This document shows positions 35,178-43,893 of a stretch of 64,000 nt of DNA, in pieces. A model generated the notes under the pieces. The model saw only the letters and a list, made by a program, of their open reading frames with translations. It had not been told where the DNA came from and searched no databases. Origin of the DNA: Sphingosinicella microcystinivorans (GTDB lineage Bacteria; Pseudomonadota; Alphaproteobacteria; Sphingomonadales; Sphingomonadaceae); contig NZ_CP116005.1 of NCBI RefSeq assembly GCF_027941835.1, positions 4,231,501 to 4,295,500 on the forward strand, written 5' to 3'. The translations under genes and the position numbers were made by a program. Numbering within the stretch: position 1 is the first letter of the stretch; the number at the start of each line of letters is the position of its first letter.

Positions 35178-35906
35178 CTACCATCTAATTTCGTAAGCCA
35201 TCTTGAACTCATTTTCGGTTTGATCGTCAGTGGTATGAAGAGTCCGTCCGACGAGTCCCTGCAGCTCGCTGTTCTTGCCAATTTTTAGCTTGAAGCCAAC
35301 GTTTGCCCGCGTATCGAGACCGAAATCAATTTCGCTCGTTTCAAGGATGAACTCTGCGCCCAGTCGCAAGCTGGGCGTAAAGTGACGCATGGCAAGTATC
35401 CCAGTATAACCTTTATGATCGGTACTGCCAAAGACATGCTCGTAGCCGACCTCTCCCCCCAAATCCCAAGCTCCCGCCTCGTAACCCAAGATCAAGGGCA
35501 GCGTGATGCCGATATGACTATCGCCAAGCCCCCGGCCGTAATCTCCCGAGGGAAGTGACAGAACGGGTTCGATCGCTATCGCGATCCGCCTTTCGTCAAC
35601 TTTCAGGAAGTTCCATTTCGCTTTCAGTTCAATATCGCCGAAACCGGTTTGGGAGTGTGCGCCGTCTTCATCGATCGTGCGGACATGTCCCTTGACGGCA
35701 ACACTGAGCCCCGGTGCGACCGGCACAGTCAATTCCAGCTTGGGCAAAATCAACGTGTCCTTGCCCGGTGTATCCTTGAACTCTGCAGCCAACCTGATCC
35801 TGTACTGCCTTGCTGCGACGGGCGAACTGACGGTAAACGGTGCCGCGATCGCGGGGATGGCCATTCCGAATGCCATAGCAAGAAATGCTGCATAGGATAT
35901 GATCAT
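35178..35906 (-). CDS. Outer-membrane beta-barrel protein, unknown function
   Basis: About 242 residues from ATG 35906 (ATG 35972 also possible). An N-terminal signal peptide (YAAFLAMAFGMAIPAIAAPF) is followed by alternating amphipathic strands rich in Gly and aromatic residues (GAWDLGGEVGYEHVFGST, LRLGAEFILETSEIDFGLD) and ends KMAYEIRW, a barrel-type terminus. It resembles porin-like or 'transporter' barrel proteins found beside catabolic genes. It lies downstream of the TonB receptor terminator, on the same strand, so it has a separate transcript or read-through. Confidence 0.65.
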   Translation of the reverse strand: MIISYAAFLAMAFGMAIPAIAAPFTVSSPVAARQYRIRLAAEFKDTPGKDTLILPKLELTVPVAPGLSVAVKGHVRTIDEDGAHSQTGFGDIELKAKWNFLKVDERRIAIAIEPVLSLPSGDYGRGLGDSHIGITLPLILGYEAGAWDLGGEVGYEHVFGSTDHKGYTGILAMRHFTPSLRLGAEFILETSEIDFGLDTRANVGFKLKIGKNSELQGLVGRTLHTTDDQTENEFKMAYEIRW

Positions 35907-36017
35907 GCATGAGACGTTGCCTTTAGGCTTGACTGATCTCCGCCAGATGATCCGCGCGTATAGTGAGTACATTGACGCCTTGAAGTGTCTGCGATTTCTG
36001 ATTCGCTCTACGAATCT

Positions 36018-36048
36018 AAAAAAATCGCCCGGCGGGGTACGCCGGGCG
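36018..36048 (-). terminator. Rho-independent terminator of the TonB receptor gene
   Basis: On the minus strand a CGCCCGGCG / CGCCGGGCG stem (36026-36048) is followed by a run of seven T (complement of 36018-36024). It begins 27 bases after the receptor stop. Confidence 0.85.
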
Positions 36049-36074
36049 GAAGTCGCTCTACTATATCTTGCTGA

Positions 36075-38333
36075 TCAGAAGAATTTAAACGACGCAGTGA
36101 CACCGATACGGCGTACAGACGGTTCCAGCTGCACACCGCTATAGAACGCCTTCTCGTAGGTATTCGTGTAGTAATCGGCCTTGAACAGATTTTCCACGTA
36201 ACCAATCAGACGGATGCGGTCGCTCTCCGTGCCAATACGGAGATTCACATTGTGATATCCCGAAGCAATGAATGGCCAGGTTTCATAGCGATACGCAAAG
36301 ACGTTCGAATAGGTTTTGCTTCTATAGCTCCACTCCGGCCGAATAAACGCTTCGAACGTGTCCGAGATCGGAAACCGGTATTCCACGTCCGCGCCGAAAG
36401 TCCATTCCGGCGAATTCACCATAGGTTTGCCGGCAAGGTCGATGGTCATACCATCCACGAAGGCGTTCGGGAATTTCTTGAATTCAGCCTTCGTCCACCC
36501 ACCGCGGACACCGATGTTCAGACTATCAAGAATGCGCAGGTCGGCGCTCGCATCAATGCCGTAGACTTCCGCCTTCTCCGCATTGTCGATACCGTTGACA
36601 GTCCGCAGAATATCATTTTCATCGAGGAACTGGAAGCGCACGGCCTGCTGAACACCCTTCCAGTCCATATAGAAGCCAGACAAATCGACCCGAAGACGAC
36701 GGTCGAACGCGTCGAACTTGAAGCCAGCCTCATAGTTCCAGAGCTTTTCCGGCCCATAAGAGTCCCTAAGAAGCAACTGCGCGGATTGCAGCCCACCCGA
36801 CTTGAAACCGCGCGAAACGGTCGCATACGCGAGTATGTTGTCCGCTGGCTTGTAGGTAACGGTGACCTTCGGTGATAAATCGTTGAAGGTGACCGAACGG
36901 TCGATGTTATCCGTCAGTACTTGGTTCGAAAAGCGGATCTGCTGCAGGCTGACCTTCTCATGAGAATAGCGCGCGCCGAGCGTGAAGGCGAGTTGATCGC
37001 TAAGGTTGTATGTCGCTTGGCCAAACACAGCTTGATACGTCGTCTTGCCCTTGCTGCGGGAATCACTGACGGCAAAGCCATCTGGACGACCGTGCAATCC
37101 ACCCGACCCATATCTGGTAACCTGCACGCTATCTCCAAGGTCGCGGCCGATATTCGCTCCCAGGCTCCACTCAAACCTCGTGTTGCCGTTTGACTGGATA
37201 CGAAGCTCGCCGTTCAGCGACGAGCGGTCGATATCCTGATCTTCAGTGAAATAGCTGAAGCTCGATCCGTCCACGTCGCCGAACTGAAAGACCTGGCTTT
37301 CAAGGTAGCCGCCCACGGCTGTGACGGTGAACGTATCGAAGTCAACTTCGGTACGGTTGCTGAGGTACCAGAATGTCGTTCCGACCGAGGACGGCTCGTC
37401 AAAGTTCACCCGGGTCTGATTGTCCGGATAGAAGCCGACGCCGTCAGGGTCGGCCAGCCCCGCAGCGCCGCCATAGTAGAGATTCCGCCACGTGTTGGTC
37501 AGGAACCCGGTCGGCACGCCAGCGCGCATTCCATTGCGCTCACGCGAATAGCTGAACGTCGTATCCGATGTGATATTCGCAGCAGGTGTGAAGCGGGCCG
37601 TCAAGCGGCCGCTCTTGTAATTCGTATTGTTGCCAGGCGTTCCGGTCGGATTGATATTCTTGATGTTACCATCGGAAGATTCGATCAGACCCGCACCGCG
37701 AACGGAAAGAATTCCCTCCAGAACTGGAACATTGACGATCGCCGAAACGCGCTTGGTATCGAAGCTCGAATAATCCAGATTCAATTCGCCATACCACGTG
37801 TCGCCCGGCTTGCGCGTGCTAACGTTGATCGCGCCGCCAAGCGAGTTGCGCCCGAAGTACGTGCCCTGCGGGCCGCGCAGGACTTCGAAGCGTTCAAGAT
37901 CAAGGATGTTGGGGTTGCTCGTTCCCACGATCACGTTGAACTCGTCGATATACATGGCGTACGTGGCAGAGCGAGTCGCTGTATATGGATCGAGGAGGTT
38001 GCTGACGCCGCGGATGCTGATCTCCTTGCGATCACGCGAACCGTTCGTCACGAACGACACGTTAGGCGCGCGATTCAGAATATCCTCGACACCCCGGGCG
38101 TTCGTCCTGTCCATCACGTCGCCCGATATGGCCGTGATCGCGATGGGAACGTCCTGGATCGATTCAGCCCGGCGTTGTGCCGTAACGACGATATAATCAT
38201 CCGCCGTCAGCGTCGGGTCGGCTTGGGTTTCCTGTGCGACGGCGGGCACCGCAAGGAAAGCACCGAGAATAGTTCCGGCAAGCATTTTGCGAACCAATCG
38301 GTTTTTCCTGCCCCCGCTGAAATTGTTATGCAT
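36075..38333 (-). CDS. TonB-dependent receptor
   Basis: About 752 residues from ATG 38333 (AGGGGATC ribosome site). Signal peptide RKMLAGTILGAFLAVPAVAQ, then TonB-box/plug features IVVTAQRRAESIQDVPIAIT and EISIRGVSNLLDPYT, then a 22-strand-type barrel ending VTASFKFF. Sequence style (GVEDILNRAPNVSFV, NSLGGAINVSTRKPG) is that of sphingomonad catabolic receptors rather than siderophore receptors. It follows the RidA gene by 154 bp on the same strand and would import the substrate handled by the nearby exported amidohydrolases. Confidence 0.93.
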   Translation of the reverse strand: MHNNFSGGRKNRLVRKMLAGTILGAFLAVPAVAQETQADPTLTADDYIVVTAQRRAESIQDVPIAITAISGDVMDRTNARGVEDILNRAPNVSFVTNGSRDRKEISIRGVSNLLDPYTATRSATYAMYIDEFNVIVGTSNPNILDLERFEVLRGPQGTYFGRNSLGGAINVSTRKPGDTWYGELNLDYSSFDTKRVSAIVNVPVLEGILSVRGAGLIESSDGNIKNINPTGTPGNNTNYKSGRLTARFTPAANITSDTTFSYSRERNGMRAGVPTGFLTNTWRNLYYGGAAGLADPDGVGFYPDNQTRVNFDEPSSVGTTFWYLSNRTEVDFDTFTVTAVGGYLESQVFQFGDVDGSSFSYFTEDQDIDRSSLNGELRIQSNGNTRFEWSLGANIGRDLGDSVQVTRYGSGGLHGRPDGFAVSDSRSKGKTTYQAVFGQATYNLSDQLAFTLGARYSHEKVSLQQIRFSNQVLTDNIDRSVTFNDLSPKVTVTYKPADNILAYATVSRGFKSGGLQSAQLLLRDSYGPEKLWNYEAGFKFDAFDRRLRVDLSGFYMDWKGVQQAVRFQFLDENDILRTVNGIDNAEKAEVYGIDASADLRILDSLNIGVRGGWTKAEFKKFPNAFVDGMTIDLAGKPMVNSPEWTFGADVEYRFPISDTFEAFIRPEWSYRSKTYSNVFAYRYETWPFIASGYHNVNLRIGTESDRIRLIGYVENLFKADYYTNTYEKAFYSGVQLEPSVRRIGVTASFKFF

Positions 38334-38487
38334 TTTTAGATCCCCTTTATTGAAAACAGACAAAACCCACCCGCTGCCGCCACCTGTGTGACGACATTCC
38401 TTCATAAAGCGACCGTGCTTTGGGCCAGGGTCGCAAACTCGTCCTTCTGGTCAATCTTCCCAAGTTTCTTGTTTTGTTGTCGGCGCT

Positions 38488-38886
38488 TCAGAGTGCGGCT
38501 GTCGCCTCGATTTCGACCAGGAAATCGGGCAAGGCCAGAGCTGCAACTCCGATGAACGTATTTGGTGCCGGTGTCGTACCGGCATAAAAGTCTCCGAACG
38601 CCCCCAGAACAGGGCCGAGCTTGTCGGGATGATGGTCGACGACGTACGTGCGAACCCGAACAACATTCTCGGCTGTCGCGCCAACCTCGGCCAGCACGGC
38701 TTTCAGATTTGCGAGCGCTTGGCGTGTTTGCGCAACGATGTCGCCTGGGCCGACGATTTGGCCATCGCGATCCCAGGCGACTTGACCTGCCAGATGAAGC
38801 GTCCGGCCGCCGTCCTGAAGCGTCGCGTGAGAAAAGCCAAACGCAAGGCTGTCATACAAGCTGGCAGGATTAATGCGTTTCAGCAT
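38488..38886 (-). CDS. RidA family protein (enamine/imine deaminase)
   Basis: 132 residues, the standard RidA length. YjgF/YER057c/UK114 fold; HLAGQVAWDRDGQIVGPGDI and the Arg in NVVRVRTYVVDHHPDKLG, the residue that binds the substrate carboxylate. RidA proteins hydrolyse reactive enamines and imines made by PLP enzymes or amine oxidases. Its place 642 bp downstream of a three-subunit flavin amine dehydrogenase makes it a likely partner that deaminates the imine product. It is 14 bp after the VOC gene. Confidence 0.88.
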   Translation of the reverse strand: MLKRINPASLYDSLAFGFSHATLQDGGRTLHLAGQVAWDRDGQIVGPGDIVAQTRQALANLKAVLAEVGATAENVVRVRTYVVDHHPDKLGPVLGAFGDFYAGTTPAPNTFIGVAALALPDFLVEIEATAAL

Positions 38887-38900
38887 GGGAATACGTTCTC

Positions 38901-39398
38901 CTAGTCAACGATCTCAAGCTGATGACCCCAGGGGTCTGTAACGTAGACGTTCTTCTTGCCGGCAAGCGGCCCTTCGGTGATCTCGATCACGTCCATGACC
39001 GTACAGCCATGCGCAGCGAGGTACTCGACCGTTTTCATCACATCATCCACGCGCAAACCGAGATGGTGCCCTCCACGATCACAGTTGCGAAGCGGGCGCT
39101 GGCTCCGGTCATCCGGCTTGTCGTACTGGACAAGCTGCAAGTTGAGGTTGCGCGTGAGCTTCAGCATGGCCAGCTTCAGCCTGGCGCCTGCAACATTGAC
39201 ATGGGTTTCCATCCAGTCGCGCCCCTGCTCATCATGCGGCAAGTCCGCTGCATCGATCGGGCCCATGCTGAACAATTCCACAGCACCGAAAACCTCGGTG
39301 TAAAACTTCACGGCGGCACCGAGATCCGGCACTGTCCATGAAACATGGTCGGCTTCGAAGACCGGCCTTGCGGAGACAATATTGTTTTGTTCGTGCAC
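38901..39398 (-). CDS. VOC superfamily (glyoxalase/dioxygenase-like) protein
   Basis: About 165 residues from GTG 39398, preceded by GGGAG; an upstream ATG at 39488 would put the LysR-type dyad region into the leader and is less likely. A two-module VOC fold: FEADHVSWTVPDLGAAVKFY and HHLGLRVDDVMKTVEYLA, with potential metal ligands His (DHVSW), His (GGHHLGL) and Glu in GHQLEIVD. It may be an isomerase, lyase or dioxygenase; the substrate is unknown. First gene of the VOC-RidA-TonB receptor set. Confidence 0.8.
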   Translation of the reverse strand: MHEQNNIVSARPVFEADHVSWTVPDLGAAVKFYTEVFGAVELFSMGPIDAADLPHDEQGRDWMETHVNVAGARLKLAMLKLTRNLNLQLVQYDKPDDRSQRPLRNCDRGGHHLGLRVDDVMKTVEYLAAHGCTVMDVIEITEGPLAGKKNVYVTDPWGHQLEIVD

Positions 39399-39510
39399 GG
39401 CCGTCTCCCGTCTCTGACCAGCCCTCCCCCGAGAGCACTGTCTCCTGCCCTTTGAACCGAGCATGACCGGGCTCTTCATTTCATTCAATGCTGACGATAT
39501 GCGAAATTCG

Positions 39511-39525
39511 TTGCGTTAACCGCAA
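39511..39525. promoter_or_regulatory. LysR-type operator dyad TTGCGTTAACCGCAA
   Basis: A perfect TTGCG-N5-CGCAA dyad (also T-N11-A) 113 bp before the VOC start and just beyond the stop of the flavoprotein gene. The same dyad occurs at 45415 and beside the LysR gene at 52566, so it is a candidate binding site of that regulator. Confidence 0.65.
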
Positions 39526-39527
39526 AC

Positions 39528-40925
39528 CTAACGCGCAAAATCACCAATGGGCACGGGCCTTGCCGGGAACCGGGCCGTGAAACCGGCGAGATCGGATTCT
39601 GGGACATCGCTCGTTTCCGCAAAAACCCGCAGGATCGTATGTTCGCAACCCCGCCCCTGACACACGCCCATCCCGGCGCGCGTCAACAGTTTGAGCCCAC
39701 TGAGCGTCCTGGGCTTTTCGGTGTTAAGGATGTCAAGCACTGTGCCGTACGTCACATCCTCGCATCGGCAAGCCACGGTATCCCGGCATCGCGGGCCCAA
39801 AAACGACCGCGGCGATGCCATCCTGTCCAGCAGCGCAGCGAAGCGGTAGCGCAACCGCAGCCGCCCCCGGACACGTTCAGCCATGCGTGCCGCCGAAGCC
39901 GGGGACAGTATTCCGTGATCCATGACTACGGAGAGACCGGCAATATACCCTTCGCCAAGGGCGACTTCGGCGCCGGTCACGCCCGTGGTTTCCCCGGCCA
40001 CATACAGGCCAGGAACGCTGCTGCGCATCCATGCGTCGTGCTTTGCCCGCCATCCGCCCGTGGACGGCACCCAGTCGACGTCGGCACCTGCCATGCGCAC
40101 GAGATCCGATTGGGGGAGGAAGCCGAAGCAGAGAGCCACACGATCACAGTCGACGCGGCCAGGCGTCGCCCCCGCCCAGCGGGCCCCGATCACACTATCG
40201 CGGCCATCAATCCCCGCGAGCGGCGCATCGAAGTGGACAGGTACGCCGGCGCGCAACAGTCGCAAAGCCGCAGCCGCAGCCGCCAAGAGCACATTGGAAT
40301 GGCGCGCAGCAATGAATGCATCGCTTCCAAGTGCGCGAAAGAAATGCCGTTTCGGCTGCGCGAACAGAACGCAGGCAACCGAGCCCCCGCTTTGGACGAT
40401 CTGGTCAGCAACGATCAGTTGCAGCGGATGGGTCCCGGCGAGCACGAAGCGTCCGCTCGGAACCAGAAGCTGGCTCTTGATGAAGGACTGCGTTCCGCCG
40501 GCGCTCATCACGCCCGGCAGCGTCCAGCCCGGCAAGGCGGCCGGAAGATCGTAACAGCCTGCCGCAATCAGCACGCGGTGCGCGAGTAACTTGCCGCCGC
40601 CGCCCGGACCGCTGACGTGAATGTCGAACCCCGACGCTGCCGGGAAGATACCGAGAACCGACCGGCGTCCCAGCCATTGCACGGCATCCAGCGCTTCAAA
40701 CCGTTCGAGCTGCGCCTTCAGATCTCGATAGGGGCGCCCTGCCATCCAATTACGAACACTGAACGACCGGGGCGGCTGCCGCAGTATCTGGCCGCCCGGC
40801 CTCGCCTGTTCATCGAGAACGGCAACGGAGAGGCCGGCGCCGCTCGCGACTTCCGCCGCAGCCTGACCGGCCGGGCCTCCGCCAATGATGGCGAGATCGA
40901 CAGTCATGGAATCCGGCACCGCCAT
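39528..40925 (-). CDS. FAD/NAD(P)-dependent oxidoreductase, alpha subunit of an opine/D-amino-acid dehydrogenase complex
   Basis: About 465 residues from ATG 40925 (TGATG overlap with the ferredoxin-like gene). N-terminal FAD motif VDLAIIGGGPAGQAAAEVAS, a second dinucleotide site RVLIAAGCYDLPAALPGW, and a C-terminal BFD-like iron-sulfur cluster domain with CRCEDVT and GVCQGRGCEH. This matches the A (HcnB/OoxA-type) subunit of octopine, nopaline, hydrogen cyanide synthase and D-hydroxyproline dehydrogenase complexes. Together with the two genes before it, it forms a complete three-subunit set. A membrane-bound or soluble amine dehydrogenase role is inferred. Confidence 0.88.
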   Translation of the reverse strand: MAVPDSMTVDLAIIGGGPAGQAAAEVASGAGLSVAVLDEQARPGGQILRQPPRSFSVRNWMAGRPYRDLKAQLERFEALDAVQWLGRRSVLGIFPAASGFDIHVSGPGGGGKLLAHRVLIAAGCYDLPAALPGWTLPGVMSAGGTQSFIKSQLLVPSGRFVLAGTHPLQLIVADQIVQSGGSVACVLFAQPKRHFFRALGSDAFIAARHSNVLLAAAAAALRLLRAGVPVHFDAPLAGIDGRDSVIGARWAGATPGRVDCDRVALCFGFLPQSDLVRMAGADVDWVPSTGGWRAKHDAWMRSSVPGLYVAGETTGVTGAEVALGEGYIAGLSVVMDHGILSPASAARMAERVRGRLRLRYRFAALLDRMASPRSFLGPRCRDTVACRCEDVTYGTVLDILNTEKPRTLSGLKLLTRAGMGVCQGRGCEHTILRVFAETSDVPESDLAGFTARFPARPVPIGDFAR

Positions 40926-41218
40926 CAGGCACCTGACATTGTTCGGATAGACATGTCCGGCACGACGTCGACGAGGCACGCACGGACGGTACGGTATTGC
41001 CCGGCACTGTCTACGACATCGACAAGACATTCACAGCACGTCCCCATATTGCAGAACAATCCTCGCGGATTACCCCGGCTGTCTATCCGGAAAATGATCA
41101 TCCCGGCCGCCAGGAGCGCGGTCGCAAGAGTTTCGCCTTCCCAGCTCGGAACCGTATGGCCGTCCACGTCGATGGTGAGCGCAGCGCCGCGCTCGACGCC
41201 TTCTTCCTTCCGTATCAT
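40925..41218 (-). CDS. [2Fe-2S] ferredoxin-like gamma subunit (HcnA/OoxC type)
   Basis: 97 residues from ATG 41218, overlapping the stop of the oxidase beta subunit gene. Contains the plant-type cluster motif in GLFCNMGTCCECLVDVV and a later Cys in TVRACLVDVVPDM. Short stand-alone proteins of this form are the electron-transfer subunit of HcnABC/opine oxidase-type complexes. Overlaps both neighbours, so the three subunits are translationally coupled. Confidence 0.87.
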   Translation of the reverse strand: MIRKEEGVERGAALTIDVDGHTVPSWEGETLATALLAAGMIIFRIDSRGNPRGLFCNMGTCCECLVDVVDSAGQYRTVRACLVDVVPDMSIRTMSGA

Positions 41219-42417
41219 GGCAACCCCATGAAGCTGTTCAAATGCTCGAACCTGGCCGGAGAAAACGGAGTGAACACATCGGTAGCCGCGACGGGCAACC
41301 CGCCGATGCTGTCCGCCAGAAAGCGCGCGAATGTGGGCCCGAGCGTAAAACCGGAACCGCCCACACAGACATGAAGACCCGGCACGCTGGGAATTTCGCC
41401 GACGATCGGCAGCTGATCGGCCGTGAGTGCCACGGTTCCGGTCCAGCTGCGGATGAGGCTGAGCTGTGCCGTCGCCGGAACGGTCGCCACAGCAGCGCGC
41501 AGATTTTCGCGCACGACATCCAACTGCAGCAAAGGCGGTCCCGACAGATCGAACCCCCCGTGCACGCCAGGTCGCAGACGCGATGCCCATCCGCCGCCGA
41601 TAACGATGTTGCCGTCGTGCGCCTGCTTCATGGACAGGCGGCGGCCGACATGCTGGATCAGGTGCGGCATCAAGGCCCTGGTGCGTGCACTGACGCTCAT
41701 CGTCAGCCCCACGGGGAAAACCGGCAGATGCACATTGGCGAGCGCTGCGGTCGTTGCTGCCCATGCACCGGTGGCGATCAGCAGCTGGTCAGCGTGCAGC
41801 CGCGCGTGCCCGGCCGCGTCGGCGGTCGAAACCGCGAAGCCCGTCGAAGCGCGCGCTATGGCGTTCACCGAGGTTTGCGTTCGAATCTCGGCTCCCGACC
41901 GCACGGCGGCGCGGGCGAACGCCGGTGTAAGGATACGCGGGTTGGCGTGGCCTTCATCCGCCAGCCACGTCGCACCGATGATCTCGGGCGCGAGGTAAGG
42001 CGCTATCGCGCGCGCCTCGTCACCATCGATCAGCCGGGTCGGAATATCATAGTCGGCCTCGCGCTTTGCCTTGCGCGTCAGGAGGCGCATTTCATCCGGC
42101 GTGGTCGCGACCATCAACCCGCCGTCGAAAGCGATCTCCAGATCGCAGCCCAGCAGCGCTTCGAGCTGCCTCCATTCATCAATTGCCAGCCTGTTCAGCG
42201 CAATCACACGCGCGGCCTGCTCTGCAAGCGCTTCGCCATGTTCAAGAAAGCGGCGTTCAATCTGGAAATGCAGCGAACCGGCGTTCTGGCCGGAAGCGCC
42301 GGCATTGATGTCGCCCTGCTCGACGAGCACCACCGACGCGCCCGCCTTCGCGAGGTGGAATGCCGCCGCGCAGCCGGTCAGCCCGCCGCCGACAATCAGG
42401 ACGTCGCAGGAATCCAT
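41215..42417 (-). CDS. FAD-dependent amine oxidase, beta subunit (DAO fold, OoxB/HcnC type)
   Basis: About 400 residues from ATG 42417. Glycine/D-amino-acid oxidase fold: CDVLIVGGGLTGCAAAFHLA (FAD), GQNAGSLHFQIERR near the substrate site, and a C-terminal HVCVGGSGFTLGPTFARFLA. It should hold the catalytic site that oxidises a secondary amine, opine or imino acid to an imine. It precedes the ferredoxin-like and alpha subunits and follows two exported amidohydrolases, so the amine is probably released by amide hydrolysis. Confidence 0.88.
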   Translation of the reverse strand: MDSCDVLIVGGGLTGCAAAFHLAKAGASVVLVEQGDINAGASGQNAGSLHFQIERRFLEHGEALAEQAARVIALNRLAIDEWRQLEALLGCDLEIAFDGGLMVATTPDEMRLLTRKAKREADYDIPTRLIDGDEARAIAPYLAPEIIGATWLADEGHANPRILTPAFARAAVRSGAEIRTQTSVNAIARASTGFAVSTADAAGHARLHADQLLIATGAWAATTAALANVHLPVFPVGLTMSVSARTRALMPHLIQHVGRRLSMKQAHDGNIVIGGGWASRLRPGVHGGFDLSGPPLLQLDVVRENLRAAVATVPATAQLSLIRSWTGTVALTADQLPIVGEIPSVPGLHVCVGGSGFTLGPTFARFLADSIGGLPVAATDVFTPFSPARFEHLNSFMGLP

Positions 42418-42498
42418 ACTCAGGATCGAGACAGTGAAGAGATGGTCACGCGTACAATCTGTCGCTTTCCCGTGATCCCGTCGAGTCAACTATTCACC

Positions 42499-43893
42499 TC
42501 AGGGCCTGTAAGCGAATTCGTTTCTGGGATGCAATTTCCCATCCTGCACGATCCACTCGATGGCACGGATGTTCTCGATATTCTGGAGAGGGTCGGCGGA
42601 CAGGATGAGCATGTCCGCGATCTTGCCCGGCTCCACCGTCCCGAGCGTGTCGGCGACGCCGATCACCTCGGCGCCGTTGCGGGTTGCCGCAACGAGCGCC
42701 TCCATCGGCGTCAGCCCGCACTCCGTCAGGATCTTCACCTCCCAGGGCGTATTATAGCCCTGAAAATTATACCCCACCGTGCCCCCCGCATCCGTGCCGA
42801 CCGCCGTCTTCACTCCGCCGCGATGCATCTTGCCGATATTCTCGCAGATGTTCGGGTTGTGCTCTCGCGCCCATGCATAGGCATCCATCATGGATGCCTT
42901 GCTGAAAAGGGCCTTCTCCTCGTCCATGAACGCAACCGAACGCATCTTTGCGAGCATGAAGGCCGGTACGCTGCCGACGAGAACCGGATCATCGAGGTTC
43001 GCGCCGACGCGCGGGTCCGGCCCCAGGAAGGAACGGAACAGGCTGGCCGTGTGCACGATCGCAACATTGTTGTTCACCATGTCCGCGATCAGCGAATCCC
43101 CTTCCGGAAGGGGATCTTCCAGCCCGTGGATTACCGATTGCGCCTTGATCGCCACGGCGCGCTTGAACTCATGAAGGTTCATCGCATGAACGTACATTTT
43201 CATGGCGTTGGCCTTCGCCACATCGACGATGGCGAAAAGCATATCCTCGGGCATTTCGACATGGGTTCCGTGGCTGCCCAGCCCATCCTCGATAACGATC
43301 TTGAATCCATCGAGATTCGAGGCGACATATTCCTCTGCCTTGGCGCGCGCTGCCGCTGCATCGGACAAGGCGCCGCCATGACGACTTCCCCAGCCCTTTT
43401 CAGGCGTGAAGGAATGTCCGAGCGCATAGATTCTGGGAGCGACCAGACGCCCGTCTCGCTGCGCCTGGCGCTGGGCGATGATCCAGTCCTTCGGCGACGA
43501 TACGTTGAGGATCGTCGTCACACCGTTGTAAAGAAACGCTTTGGGTGTATGGGCAATGACCTTGGCGCGTTCGTCCTCAGTGAGCTGGAACAGCGTCGGA
43601 AAATGAAGATGCACGTGCGCGTCGATGAGGCCGGGCGTCACGAATTTTCCGGTCGCATCCACGATCTTTGTGCGTGCCGGCGCCGCGAGTTTCGGCCCCA
43701 CCGATGCGATCTTGCCGTTCACCACAAGGATATCGATACCGGACTTCGGGGCATCCCCCGTGCCGTCGACAAGCGTGGCATTGCGAATCAGCAAAGGCGT
43801 CGCCGAAGTTTTGCTTTCGGCAGCAGCAGGCGTCGCGGCAATCGCGAGCCATGTGCACAGGGCAAAAAAAGAGTACCGGCCCGATCGTTTCAT
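42499..43893 (-). CDS. Exported amidohydrolase 1
   Basis: About 464 residues from ATG 43893 (ATGA overlap with the preceding gene's stop). Signal peptide RYSFFALCTWLAIAATPAAAES. Metal-dependent amidohydrolase: HxH at His93/His95 (DAHVHLHFP), His in KMYVHAMN and VIHGLED, Asp in AVGTDAGG. Hydrolyses an amide or cyclic ureide outside the cytoplasm; the family includes imidazolonepropionase- and prolidase-like enzymes. Its 3' third is DNA-identical over 344 bp to amidohydrolase 2. An in-frame extension to 44127 exists only because of that duplicated stretch and is not used. Confidence 0.88.
   Translation of the reverse strand: MKRSGRYSFFALCTWLAIAATPAAAESKTSATPLLIRNATLVDGTGDAPKSGIDILVVNGKIASVGPKLAAPARTKIVDATGKFVTPGLIDAHVHLHFPTLFQLTEDERAKVIAHTPKAFLYNGVTTILNVSSPKDWIIAQRQAQRDGRLVAPRIYALGHSFTPEKGWGSRHGGALSDAAAARAKAEEYVASNLDGFKIVIEDGLGSHGTHVEMPEDMLFAIVDVAKANAMKMYVHAMNLHEFKRAVAIKAQSVIHGLEDPLPEGDSLIADMVNNNVAIVHTASLFRSFLGPDPRVGANLDDPVLVGSVPAFMLAKMRSVAFMDEEKALFSKASMMDAYAWAREHNPNICENIGKMHRGGVKTAVGTDAGGTVGYNFQGYNTPWEVKILTECGLTPMEALVAATRNGAEVIGVADTLGTVEPGKIADMLILSADPLQNIENIRAIEWIVQDGKLHPRNEFAYRP
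42512..42855. repeat. 344-bp direct repeat, copy 1 (copy 2 at 43918-44261)
   Basis: Bases 42512-42855 and 43918-44261 (offset 1406) are identical at every position I compared. Further shorter identical blocks (e.g. 42941-43006 with 44347-44412) follow at the same offset. They encode the C-terminal metal-site region of the two tandem amidohydrolases, while the 5' parts of those genes have diverged clearly. Confidence 0.9.
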
